From Agathobacter sp. (lineage in GTDB: Bacteria; Bacillota; Clostridia; Lachnospirales; Lachnospiraceae), in contig JALEPP010000139.1 of NCBI GenBank assembly GCA_022767075.1, positions 1-36,302 on the forward strand: a stretch of 36,302 nt of DNA, in the 5' to 3' direction. Below, piece by piece: positions 21,520-29,881 of this stretch; position 1 is the stretch's first letter, and each line of letters opens with the position of its first letter. The notes beneath the pieces were generated by a model. It was not told where the DNA came from, searched no databases, and saw only the letters and a list, made by a program, of their open reading frames with translations. The position numbers and the translations under genes were made by a program.

Positions 21520-23942
21520 TAATCCAGTTTGATGATAAAATCCAATATTCGCTTTGCACAAAGGGCAATTTCTTCTCGAGAGATTGCTCCTTTTTCATAG
21601 GCTTCTTTTACTCGCTCAGGGTAGCCGTTGGCCATCTTGAGATCGTTTCCTGCCAGGGCTTCCTTGTAGTGCTCGCCGAAGGTCCACCAGTCGCTGGTGA
21701 CAAAGCCTTCATATCCCCATTCCTCACGAAGGATGCCGGTCAAAAGATCCTTGCATTCCGATGCCCGGTGTCCGTTGATCATATTGTAAGAGGACATGAT
21801 CGACCATGGCTTTTCCTCCTTTACAATCATCTCGAAGGCCTTCAGATAGATTTCTCTGGCGGCGCGCTCCGATACTCGGGAATCGCTGTTTTTCCGGTTG
21901 GTTTCCTTGTTGTTTAAGGCAAAGTGTTTTACGCTTGCGCCCACCTTATTGGCCTGGATACCTCTTACCATGGCACCTGCCATTTTTCCTGCCAGGAATG
22001 GGTCCTCTGAGTAGTACTCAAAATTGCGTCCGCAAAGAGGACTTCTGTGGATGTTGATGGCCGGAGTGAGCCACAGGGCCAGGTTGTTCTCTTTTAATTC
22101 CTGTCCGCCTGCGTAACCGACGGCTTCTACCATATCCGGGTTCCAGGTGCAGGCAAGGAGGGTGGAGCATGGGAAAGCAGTTGTGTTGATTCCCACCTCC
22201 GGTTGGATGCGGACACCGGCAGGACCATCCGCTGTCATGGCAGATGGAATCCCGTATTCCGGCATGTTTCCGATGCCGAAGGTGTTGGCTACTCCCTGGT
22301 TTGGCTGTCCTCCTATGAGGTGAATGAGCTCGTCGATGGACCATTCATCCAAAAATTCCTCCAGGGTAAGCTTGCCCTCTACCACATCCATCAGCACGTG
22401 ACTGCCTTTCTTTGGAAGTCCGTTCATCAGACGATAAATCGGCATCGGGCGGACACATGGTCCGATTCCCTCTGTCTCGGTGTTTGGAATCTTGCCCACC
22501 ACAGATTCGTCGGTATCATATGGCGGCAGAATCGGGAGGTCTTCGTAGGAGCCGTCAGCCAGAAGTCTTTTTTTCAGGCTGGTAGGAACCAGCTTGGCAG
22601 AGAGCTGTTCCACAATTACCGTATCGGAAAGCTCGTAGGTGAAGTCCTGCTTTTTGGCATCTCGGACATTGTTTCCCACGTAGATTTCATAAGTGCCTTT
22701 TTCCAGGAGATAAGCGGATTTTTGCACCTTTCCCAGATCGTCGTAGGCGGCAAAGCGCTTCACATCAAAGCTCATGCAAACCAGCTGGGAGTCTCCCGGG
22801 AGAAGCTCTCTTGTCTTTTGAAAGGCCACCAATTCTCTGGCAGGATTGCCCAGAAGCCCCTGTGGCTTTGACAGGTATACCTGAACCACCTCTTTTCCGG
22901 AATAGCTGCCGATGTTTGTCACTCTGACCTGAAGGGAAATAACGCCCTCCTCCTGTGATATGCTCTCGGTCGTAAGGGCGAAGTCTGTGTAGGAAAGTCC
23001 AAAGCCAAATGGGTAGTTGACCTTCTTTGCGGCGCCCTTAATGGTTTCAAAATAGCGGTAGCCTACATAGATATCCTCGGTATAGTCTACGTATTCTCTT
23101 GACTGGTGAAAGTGCTCGGTGGAAGGGTAGTCATCCAGGGAACCGGCGAAGGTGTCAGATAGCTTGCCGGATGGGGTCCCCTCTCCAAGAAGGAGCTCTG
23201 CCACCGCAAGTCCGCCCTCTATTCCTCCCTGCAAGGCCAGAAGTGCCGACTGTATCTGATGGTCATGGACGAACCAGGAGGTATCCACCATTCCACCTAC
23301 GTTCAATACCACAATGACCTTGTTAAAACGCTCTTTTACGATAGAGACCATCTTGGCTTCGTTTTCTGACAGGCAGAAGTCTCCATCCTTAAAGATTTCC
23401 GCAGAGCGTTCTGTCATTTGCCTTTCGTAATCCCACAGGGCAGGATTGTTCGGGTCGATGACACTTTTTCTGTCCCAGCCCTCACCGGAATAACGGCAGA
23501 TGGTGATAATGGCGGTATCCGTAAAGGCACGGGCCTTTTTTACCAGCTCCATTGGAACCTCAGGCTCTAAAGTCATGCCAGGGACATTGCCCTTTTCATA
23601 CTGGTTCTCAATATCCTTTCGGTAGTAGTCACACAGCTCCTTGAATACGGTGATTTTGTCACTTTTTTCCTGAAGACCATCGTAGAGATTGCGGATGTAG
23701 GCTACGGTCACATCACCACTTCCTCCGCCTCCCTTGACATAATCGAAGGTTCCCTTTCCAAATAGGGCAACTTTGGTGCCGGCTTTCAATGGAAGCACCT
23801 GCTTTTCATTTTTTAAGAGGACCATTCCCTCCTTGGCTGCTTCCTTGGAAAGTGCGATGTGCTCGGCACTTCCGGTGACACGTCTGCCGTCCTTACCCAA
23901 TGGAAGATTTGGGTTGAATCTGATTCTAGACCACTTTGTCAT
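21519..23942 (-). CDS. Beta-glucosidase, GH3, circularly permuted
   Basis: The 807-residue enzyme has the GH3 domains in reversed order. The C-type sandwich (about 30-320, with EGMVLLKNE and the acid/base candidate E154 in RYSGEGWDR) comes first, then a fibronectin-III-like part (about 335-410), then the (beta/alpha)8 barrel (about 520-807, with GPAGVR, CGRNFEYYSEDPFLAG, KHFALNN and nucleophile D751 in VTSDWW). This permuted order is known from Butyrivibrio fibrisolvens BglA and Ruminococcus enzymes. There is no signal peptide, so it acts in the cytoplasm on imported beta-glucosides or related oligosaccharides. It is divergent from an AraC regulator that probably controls it. GGAG lies about seven bases upstream of the ATG. 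Confidence 0.92.
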   Translation of the reverse strand: MTKWSRIRFNPNLPLGKDGRRVTGSAEHIALSKEAAKEGMVLLKNEKQVLPLKAGTKVALFGKGTFDYVKGGGGSGDVTVAYIRNLYDGLQEKSDKITVFKELCDYYRKDIENQYEKGNVPGMTLEPEVPMELVKKARAFTDTAIITICRYSGEGWDRKSVIDPNNPALWDYERQMTERSAEIFKDGDFCLSENEAKMVSIVKERFNKVIVVLNVGGMVDTSWFVHDHQIQSALLALQGGIEGGLAVAELLLGEGTPSGKLSDTFAGSLDDYPSTEHFHQSREYVDYTEDIYVGYRYFETIKGAAKKVNYPFGFGLSYTDFALTTESISQEEGVISLQVRVTNIGSYSGKEVVQVYLSKPQGLLGNPARELVAFQKTRELLPGDSQLVCMSFDVKRFAAYDDLGKVQKSAYLLEKGTYEIYVGNNVRDAKKQDFTYELSDTVIVEQLSAKLVPTSLKKRLLADGSYEDLPILPPYDTDESVVGKIPNTETEGIGPCVRPMPIYRLMNGLPKKGSHVLMDVVEGKLTLEEFLDEWSIDELIHLIGGQPNQGVANTFGIGNMPEYGIPSAMTADGPAGVRIQPEVGINTTAFPCSTLLACTWNPDMVEAVGYAGGQELKENNLALWLTPAINIHRSPLCGRNFEYYSEDPFLAGKMAGAMVRGIQANKVGASVKHFALNNKETNRKNSDSRVSERAAREIYLKAFEMIVKEEKPWSIMSSYNMINGHRASECKDLLTGILREEWGYEGFVTSDWWTFGEHYKEALAGNDLKMANGYPERVKEAYEKGAISREEIALCAKRILDFIIKLD

Positions 23943-24063
23943 GTTATTCTCCTTTTTGAAATCGTTCTGTTATTTTCTTTTCTGGTTTTGTTCTGATTTT
24001 CTCTATTTCCGATTATAGGAGAAAAATGTGGTGCAAACAATTGCAATACTGACAAGTTATTAG

Positions 24064-24075
24064 GTCAATATTGAC
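24064..24075. promoter_or_regulatory. Possible operator 1 between GH3 and araC-type gene
   Basis: GTCAATATTGAC is a perfect 12-bp palindrome in the divergent gap. It shares the GTCAA half-site with operator 2, 45 bp away. Confidence 0.45.
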
Positions 24076-24108
24076 TTTTTGTGGTAAACTGTTCCTGTAA
24101 ACAATTTC

Positions 24109-24129
24109 CGTCAACAAGCTTGGTTGACG
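24109..24129. promoter_or_regulatory. Possible operator 2 between GH3 and araC-type gene
   Basis: CGTCAAC-AAGCTTG-GTTGACG is a perfect 7-bp inverted repeat, centre to centre about 50 bp from operator 1. AraC proteins usually prefer direct repeats, so a different regulator is possible. Confidence 0.45.
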
Positions 24130-24191
24130 AAGCTATGGAAAAAGTTTGGGTTGGTCCGGGGATATGGACCAAGGGAGGGAGAATACATAAG

Positions 24192-25019
24192 ATGGCAGAA
24201 CAATATACCTATGAGATTGTACAGTTGGATCCCAATCTTCCCATACGATGTAATCTATACCAGGTGCAAAGCCAGCTGTCTCCCAGCCATTGGCATGAGC
24301 ATCTGGAGATTATCTATCTGTTGGAGGGGCAGCTGCAGATCTATTGTGACGAGGAGGAATACACGCTGGAGGCGGGAGATTTCTTTGTGGTAAATTCCAA
24401 TAAAATACATGGTACCAGAAGCAGTGGGGAGGTATACTCCCTGTTGCTTCAGATTCCTTTTTCCTATCTGGAGGTGTATCTTCCCAATCTGGCAAAGCTG
24501 GAGTTTGTGCAGAATCATTTTCGGGAGCAGAATGAGAAGTGTTACCGAAGGATGCTACAGCTTTTGGAACAGCTGGTGACAATTTACGGGGAAAAGGAGA
24601 TGGGGTATCAGCTTCTTGTGATGGCAAGGCTCAATGAATTTTTGAATCTTCTCTATCGGGATTTTTCCTATGTGAAACAGGTCTCAGATGCTGACTCCAG
24701 ACAGACAGCGAGATTAAAGGAGGTATTGCAGTATGTGGCGGACCATTACAAGGAGCCCATTTCTCTGAAGGATGCTGCTGGGATTGCCTCCTTGAATCAG
24801 GAGTATTTCTGTCGCGTGTTTAAAAGGGCCATGGGAGTTACCTTTTTGGAATACGTCAATCTGGTTCGACTGACGCAGATACACAGAGAACTGCGAAAGT
24901 CAGAAGAATCCATACTTTGTATCATGGAGAACAACGGATTTACCAATTACAAGGTGTTCAATCGTATGTTCAAGGAACAGTACGGCATGACACCCAGTCA
25001 GATGAGAAAAGGGAAATAA
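24192..25019 (+). CDS. AraC family transcriptional regulator
   Basis: In this 275-residue protein, the N-terminal cupin (about 8-85) includes SPSHWHEHLEIIYLLEG and EAGDFFVV, and the C-terminal AraC double helix-turn-helix (about 178-273) includes SLKDAAGIASLNQEYFCRVF and GFTNYKVFNRMFKEQYG. The cupin of such proteins typically binds a sugar. The ATG at 24192 is preferred to the open GTG at 24081 because a GGGAGGGAG site precedes it by about ten bases and domain homology starts there. Divergent from the GH3 gene across paired palindromes, it is the likely activator of that gene. Confidence 0.9.
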   Translation: MAEQYTYEIVQLDPNLPIRCNLYQVQSQLSPSHWHEHLEIIYLLEGQLQIYCDEEEYTLEAGDFFVVNSNKIHGTRSSGEVYSLLLQIPFSYLEVYLPNLAKLEFVQNHFREQNEKCYRRMLQLLEQLVTIYGEKEMGYQLLVMARLNEFLNLLYRDFSYVKQVSDADSRQTARLKEVLQYVADHYKEPISLKDAAGIASLNQEYFCRVFKRAMGVTFLEYVNLVRLTQIHRELRKSEESILCIMENNGFTNYKVFNRMFKEQYGMTPSQMRKGK

Positions 25020-25030
25020 TGGTTCTTTTT

Positions 25031-25059
25031 GCATATTTTCACAAAAAGGAGAGATACTG
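25031..25059 (+). promoter_or_regulatory. Possible sigma-G/F-type promoter of the spoVAC-type gene
   Basis: GCATA (25031-25035), a 17-bp spacer and GATACTG (25053-25059) fit the forespore consensus (GHATR, then CATWHTA) with two mismatches in the -10. It lies 37 bases before the ATG, and the gene is a sporulation type. Confidence 0.35.
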
Positions 25060-25095
25060 TATTTATCTTTAAAAGAGAAAAGAAAGGGTATCTAT

Positions 25096-25578
25096 ATGAG
25101 TGAGAAAAACAGTTCAGGGAATCAACAGAAACGAATCGAAAGACGAAACCGGATGTATCAGGATTATGTGGAGCGAATTACTCCAACGCCGAATCTGTTC
25201 CTGCAGATGGCAAAGGCCTTTGTCACAGGCGGAACCATCTGTCTGCTAGGTCAAATCATTGTCAATGTGGCGAATAATCTGGGGTGCAACAAAGAGGATG
25301 CGGCAACGGTTTGCAGTATCCTTTTAATTCTGCTCAGCGTGATTCTCACGGGTTTCAATATCTATCCGTCCTTTGCCAATTGGGGAGGAGCAGGAGCCCT
25401 TGTGCCAATCACGGGATTTGCAAATGGGGTAGCCGCATCCGCTATCGAATATAAGGCCGAGGGTCAGGTGTTTGGAATTGGAGCTTCTATTTTTAAAATA
25501 GCGGGACCTGTCATCTTGTATGGTATTTTTTCCAGCTGGCTTGTGGGAGTCATTTATTGGCTGATTTCTCTGATATAG
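25096..25578 (+). CDS. spoVAC: Stage V sporulation protein AC (SpoVAC)
   Basis: This is a 160-residue membrane protein with about four to five helices. The signature region WGGAGALVPITGFANGVAAS, followed by AIEYKAEGQVFGIGA, is diagnostic of SpoVAC/SpoVAEb-type proteins. SpoVA proteins form the inner-spore-membrane channel that moves dipicolinic acid into the forespore and out at germination; SpoVAC itself can act as a mechanosensitive channel. The usual companions spoVAD and spoVAE are absent here, so this is a lone copy. The short form SpoVAEb is similar in sequence, so the letter is less certain than the family. AGAAAGGG precedes the ATG. Confidence 0.85.
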   Translation: MSEKNSSGNQQKRIERRNRMYQDYVERITPTPNLFLQMAKAFVTGGTICLLGQIIVNVANNLGCNKEDAATVCSILLILLSVILTGFNIYPSFANWGGAGALVPITGFANGVAASAIEYKAEGQVFGIGASIFKIAGPVILYGIFSSWLVGVIYWLISLI

Positions 25579-25680
25579 TCATGACAGAGAAGGGCGTACG
25601 AAGGAAGAGTTTGTTCTAGGAAAAAGGGGCAAAATGTGGTATGCTTTTCTGTAACTTCAGTGATAGAAGAGGAAACGAGT

Positions 25681-26388
25681 ATGTATCATATTGCCATTGT
25701 AGAGGATGAGGCGGAATTTAGAGAACAACTGAAAACGTATTTGATGCAGTATCAGAAGGAGCAGGATATTCCCCTGAAGATATCGGTATTTACAGATGGT
25801 GAGGAGATTCTTAGGGATTATCAGCCTATCTACGACATCATTTTATTTGACATTGAGATGTCAAAGGTTAATGGAATGGATGCGGCGGAGCAGGTTCGCC
25901 TAAAGGATTCGGATGTGGTCTTAATGTTTATTACCAATATGGCCAACTATGCCCTGAGAGGATATGAGGTGGGAGCTCTTGATTTTGTCATGAAGCCTAT
26001 CACCTATTACACCTTTTCCATGAGATTTACCAGGGCTATCAAACGTGTGAAGCAAAAGGAGCAACAGCAGATTTTGATTACTCTTCCGGATGGGGTAAAA
26101 AAGCTTGGAATCCAGGAAATCTACTATGTGGAAGTTCAAAAACGCATGCTCCATTATCATACGGTGTCAGGGGAATACGTGGTGCGCGGAACTATGTCAA
26201 GCGTGGAGGATGGCTTATCCTCCTATGGCTTTGTAAGGTGTAATCACTGGTACATCGTGAACCTTATGCACGTATCACAGGTGAGAGGAAATGTGGCCAT
26301 AGTGGGGGACCATGAACTGGAAATCAGCAGAAGAAACCGTACTGCCTTTCTAAAGGCCCTGACCCAATATGTAGGAGGAACTCCATGA
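25681..26388 (+). CDS. LytTR-type response regulator (AgrA-like)
   Basis: In the 235-residue protein, a receiver domain (1-120) has acidic residues E8-D9-E10 and phospho-acceptor D57 in DIILFDIEM, followed by a LytTR DNA-binding domain (about 135-232) with IYYVEVQKRMLHYHT and FVRCNHWYIVNLMHV. LytTR regulators bind two short direct repeats about one or two helical turns apart. The ATG at 25681 opens the conserved MYHIAIVEDE; the upstream open frame is not homologous. It overlaps the kinase gene by four bases (ATGA). Candidate binding repeats lie just past the kinase gene at 27691-27720. Confidence 0.93.
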   Translation: MYHIAIVEDEAEFREQLKTYLMQYQKEQDIPLKISVFTDGEEILRDYQPIYDIILFDIEMSKVNGMDAAEQVRLKDSDVVLMFITNMANYALRGYEVGALDFVMKPITYYTFSMRFTRAIKRVKQKEQQQILITLPDGVKKLGIQEIYYVEVQKRMLHYHTVSGEYVVRGTMSSVEDGLSSYGFVRCNHWYIVNLMHVSQVRGNVAIVGDHELEISRRNRTAFLKALTQYVGGTP

Positions 26389-27698
26389 TAAACTGGATTT
26401 ATTGTTTCATTTTTGAGATAGCGCTGCTTATCAGTGGTATGATTTACGGCCACACCAGAGAGCGAAGAGAGGAATTTTTTAGGAGATTCCTTTTGGGCAT
26501 CCTTGTGTACATAGGAATCTGTCTGGTGGGCAATCTTCTGGTGGTAAATCATATGATGGAGCTGTCGGCTCGAATCATTGGACGGAGTGTGGGATTTCTC
26601 TTGCTCTTTGGCTTTCATCAGTGGTGCCTTCGGGTGGATTGGACCATCTCTGCCTACGATACCATCTGGGCAGCTATGTCCTGGCAGCTTATTTATGAGC
26701 TGTGGAGTGGAATCAGCATGGCCAGAGGCGGTATCTTTTTTAACGGACCGGTGAGAAATGTCTGTGGGATTTTTTTGAGCTTTCTGGTAGGACATGTGGT
26801 GGCCTATTATACCATTGCCCGCTTCCTGCCGGAGGGCGGCGGCAAAAGGATTGGACCAAGGCAGCTTGCCTCTGCAGTGCTCATTTTCTTCACCTTTGAG
26901 TTTATCGGCTTTGATGCGGGGGGAGCACAGACAGGTCTTTGGGAGGCGGAGTTTCTCATTGTGTACCTGTCTCAGTTGATGTTAGCCCTGATTCTTTACC
27001 TGCAGAATGAACTGTTCAAGAAAAGTGCTCTTAGGCAGGAGCTTGCGGTGATGAACCTTTTGTGGAAAAAGGAGCAGGAGCAGTATCAGCTTTCCAAGGA
27101 AAACATCGCCCTAATCAATCAAAAATGCCATGACCTAAAGCATCAGATTCGGGCAATTCGCAACAGCAGCAAGGAGGATATGGACAAGTATCTGGAGGAG
27201 ATGGAAGGGTCCATTCAAATCTATGAGTCCATGGTTCAGACAGGAAATGAGGTATTGGATACCATCCTGACGGAGAAGAGTCTGATCTGCCGTGAGAAGG
27301 GGATTACCGTATCCTGTGTGGCAGATGGAAGTCAGATGGAGTTTATCAATACCGTGGACCTCTATGCCATCCTTGGAAATGCCCTGGATAATGCCATGGA
27401 AGCGGTAGAGAAATTCAAGCATCAGGAGAAGCGTCAGATTGATGTGCTGATCTATCGACAGCAGAATTTTCTGGTGATGAATATCATGAATCCCCTGAAG
27501 GGAGAGCTTGTGTACGAGGAGGAGCTTCCGGTTACCACAAAGGGAGACAAGAGTTTCCATGGCTTTGGACTAAAAAGCATGAAATATATGGTGAAAAAAT
27601 ATGATGGATTTTTGAGTGTGAGCACCGAGGATGGTTGCTTTTCCTTAAAGATTTTGATTCCGATTCCGGAGATTTTTTCCAAGGAAGCGTCCACTTAG
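26385..27698 (+). CDS. AgrC-like GHKL sensor histidine kinase
   Basis: The 437-residue protein has about six membrane helices in residues 1-207, then a dimerisation helix with the phospho-acceptor motif KCHDLKHQIRAIRN (H249, with H253 nearby) and an ATPase of the GHKL type (ILGNALDNAMEAV, GFGLKSMKYMVKKYDG). Such kinases sense peptides or other signals in the membrane and phosphorylate LytTR regulators. No agrB/agrD-like peptide genes are near, so a nutrient or membrane signal is as likely as quorum sensing. Translational overlap ties it to the regulator gene. It is followed by the sugar operon. Confidence 0.92.
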   Translation: MINWIYCFIFEIALLISGMIYGHTRERREEFFRRFLLGILVYIGICLVGNLLVVNHMMELSARIIGRSVGFLLLFGFHQWCLRVDWTISAYDTIWAAMSWQLIYELWSGISMARGGIFFNGPVRNVCGIFLSFLVGHVVAYYTIARFLPEGGGKRIGPRQLASAVLIFFTFEFIGFDAGGAQTGLWEAEFLIVYLSQLMLALILYLQNELFKKSALRQELAVMNLLWKKEQEQYQLSKENIALINQKCHDLKHQIRAIRNSSKEDMDKYLEEMEGSIQIYESMVQTGNEVLDTILTEKSLICREKGITVSCVADGSQMEFINTVDLYAILGNALDNAMEAVEKFKHQEKRQIDVLIYRQQNFLVMNIMNPLKGELVYEEELPVTTKGDKSFHGFGLKSMKYMVKKYDGFLSVSTEDGCFSLKILIPIPEIFSKEAST

Positions 27699-27720
27699 GT
27701 AAGGATAGAGACCACTTAGG
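27691..27720 (+). promoter_or_regulatory. Direct-repeat operator, candidate LytTR site
   Basis: CCACTTAGG occurs at 27691-27699 and again at 27712-27720, 12 bp apart (21-bp period). Two 9-bp repeats with a 12-bp gap are the standard geometry for LytTR regulators, although this sequence does not match the commonest LytTR consensus. The second copy ends nine bases before a -35. Confidence 0.5.
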
Positions 27721-27729
27721 AGAAACCTA

Positions 27730-27758
27730 TTGAAAAAGAAGGAAGAACTTTGTAAATT
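27730..27758 (+). promoter_or_regulatory. Promoter of the GH2-GH3-GPH operon
   Basis: TTGAAA (27730-27735), a 17-bp spacer and TAAATT (27753-27758) form a promoter with a weak -10, as expected for an activated promoter. The start would be near 27765, inside the loop of the terminator at 27745-27788. Confidence 0.5.
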
Positions 27759-27788
27759 CTAGCTAAGAGAATTTGCGAGGTTCTTTTT
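27745..27788 (+). terminator. Terminator of the two-component genes, overlapping the next promoter
   Basis: GAACTTTGTAAATTCT (27745-27760) pairs, with several G-U pairs, with AGAATTTGCGAGGTTC (27768-27783), followed by TTTTTCTT. It should stop read-through from the kinase gene. Transcripts started from the overlapping promoter lack the left arm and so would escape it. Confidence 0.75.
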
Positions 27789-27859
27789 CTTATCAGGGAA
27801 AAAGAGCTTCGTCAGGATGCGCACCTTGGCGCAGAGGAAAGGAGGAATTGAGAAAAGGG

Positions 27860-29854
27860 ATGCAAGCGATTCGCAGAACACAAAAGCTGATGAGAGACTG
27901 GATGTTTACCATGGCAAACGGCAAGAAACGCCCTGTAGATTTGCCTCATACCTGGAACGATGTAGATGGTCAGGACGGTGGCAATGATTACTACCGTGGT
28001 ACCTGCATCTATGAGAAAAAGGTGGAGAAGCCTCAGTTTTCAGAAAACGAATGTGTGTATCTTCAGTTTCAAGGGGTCAATGCCAGTGCAACGGTTTTCT
28101 TCAATGGCAAGAAAATGTGTACACATCACAACGGCTATTCGACCTTCCGAGTGGACGTCACAGAGGAGCTTTTGCAGGAGAACCTGATTCGTGTGGAGGT
28201 GGACAACAGTGTCAATGATGTGGTTTATCCCCAGAAAGCAGATTTTACCTTCTATGGAGGAATCTATCGAGATGTAGAATTTCTGATTGTTCCAAAGGAG
28301 CATTTTGAATTGGACTTCTATGGTGGTCCGGGCGTGTATGTGAGCTCAGAGGTAAAGGGGCGAGACGGAATTCTTCAGGTTACGGCATACACCGGTGAGG
28401 GTGTAAAGGGTGATACTACAAAAACGGTGTGTTTTTCCCTTCTGGACGAGGATGGAACACAGGTGGCAAAAGCGATTGCCACCACAAAAAGCCGTGAGAA
28501 TGGAGCAAGAGAACAGTTTGGCTGTGAAGCAGATGCCTACCGGGCAACCCTTTTAGTGCCGGATGCTCATCTTTGGAATGGTGTGAAGGATCCTTATTGT
28601 TACACCTTAGTGGCTTCTCTTAAAGGGGGAAATGAGGTAGTGGATCAGGTGACGGTTCGGTGTGGTATTCGTACCTTTTCCATTGATCCGGACAAGGGCT
28701 TTTTCCTAAACGGAGAGTCTTATCCTCTCAGAGGCGTGTCCAGACATCAGGACTTTAAGGGCATCGGAAATGCCATTTCCTATGAGCAGATGGAACAGGA
28801 TATGGAGCTCATCAGAGAGATTGGTGCCAACACCATCCGACTGGCTCACTATCAGCACAATCAGTATTTCTATGAATTGTGTGACAAATACGGAATGGTG
28901 GTGTGGGCTGAGATTCCTTATATTTCCGCGCACATGCCAAACGGCAGAGAGAACACCTTCTTCCAGATGAGAGAGCTCATCATACAGAACTATAATCACC
29001 CTTCCATTGTGACCTGGGGAATCTCCAATGAGATTACCATTTCCAGAAAAAACAAGAAGGATATGTTAGATAACCACCATGCTCTTCAGGCGCTCTGTAA
29101 GGAGATGGATCCGACCAGAGTGACCACCCTGGCATGTTATGCCATGTGTGAGCCATTCCATCCGGTGACCAAGATATCGGATGTAGTGGCATGGAACTTG
29201 TATCTGGGCTGGTATGTGCCGGGACTTTTCTTAAATGACTGGTTCATGAAATTCTATCACTGGAAATATCCAAACAGACCATTGGGATATTCGGAGTATG
29301 GAGCTGAAGGAATGCCAAACCTTCACAGCGCACATCCAAAAAGAGGAGATCACACAGAGGAATATCAGGCAAAATACCATGAGTATATGCTCAAGTGCTT
29401 TGAGAGACACCCATTCCTGTGGTCCACCTATGTATGGAACATGTTTGATTTTGCGGCAGATGCCAGAAATCAGGGCGGGGAGCCGGGTATGAACCACAAG
29501 GGCCTGGTAACCTTTGACAGAAAGATAAAGAAGGACAGCTTCTATATCTATAAAGCCTGGTGGAGTGATGAACCGTTTGTTCATCTGTGTGGAAAGCGTT
29601 TTGAACACCGCACGGGAAAAACCACGGAGGTTGTGGTATATTCCAACCAGACAGAGGTTTCACTGTACAACAATGGTAAATTGTTGGAGACGAAGACGGG
29701 AGAGCATGCCTTCCATTTTAAGGTGGCTTTGGAGGAGGAGAATCACCTTGAGGTTGTAAGCTCAGACCTTAGGGATGAGGCAACGATCTACAAGGTCAGG
29801 GAGGCCGATCCTTCGTACAAGGTGAAGAAAGGCAAAAGCCAAAACTGGGTATAA
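27860..29854 (+). CDS. GH2 family beta-galactosidase/glycosidase
   Basis: The 664-residue enzyme has the GH2 domains: sugar-binding (about 10-150), sandwich (about 150-270), TIM barrel (about 275-560) and a C-terminal extension. The acid/base is E391 in WGISNEI and the nucleophile E479 in GYSEYGAEG; RLAHYQHN and EIPY are family-typical. No signal peptide, so cytoplasmic. Beta-galactosidase is the best guess, but GH2 also covers glucuronidases and mannosidases. The start is ambiguous: GGAGG (27841-27845) is two bases before an in-frame TTG at 27848 and 14 before this ATG; the frame is open to 27773. First gene of an operon with the anchored GH3 enzyme and symporter. Confidence 0.9.
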   Translation: MQAIRRTQKLMRDWMFTMANGKKRPVDLPHTWNDVDGQDGGNDYYRGTCIYEKKVEKPQFSENECVYLQFQGVNASATVFFNGKKMCTHHNGYSTFRVDVTEELLQENLIRVEVDNSVNDVVYPQKADFTFYGGIYRDVEFLIVPKEHFELDFYGGPGVYVSSEVKGRDGILQVTAYTGEGVKGDTTKTVCFSLLDEDGTQVAKAIATTKSRENGAREQFGCEADAYRATLLVPDAHLWNGVKDPYCYTLVASLKGGNEVVDQVTVRCGIRTFSIDPDKGFFLNGESYPLRGVSRHQDFKGIGNAISYEQMEQDMELIREIGANTIRLAHYQHNQYFYELCDKYGMVVWAEIPYISAHMPNGRENTFFQMRELIIQNYNHPSIVTWGISNEITISRKNKKDMLDNHHALQALCKEMDPTRVTTLACYAMCEPFHPVTKISDVVAWNLYLGWYVPGLFLNDWFMKFYHWKYPNRPLGYSEYGAEGMPNLHSAHPKRGDHTEEYQAKYHEYMLKCFERHPFLWSTYVWNMFDFAADARNQGGEPGMNHKGLVTFDRKIKKDSFYIYKAWWSDEPFVHLCGKRFEHRTGKTTEVVVYSNQTEVSLYNNGKLLETKTGEHAFHFKVALEEENHLEVVSSDLRDEATIYKVREADPSYKVKKGKSQNWV

Positions 29855-29881
29855 TAACCGGGAATAGAAAAGGAGATCATT

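Noticed and set aside
25681-27698. Classic agr quorum-sensing locus
   Set aside because: The regulator and kinase are AgrA/AgrC-like but no agrB or agrD-type gene is present on either side.
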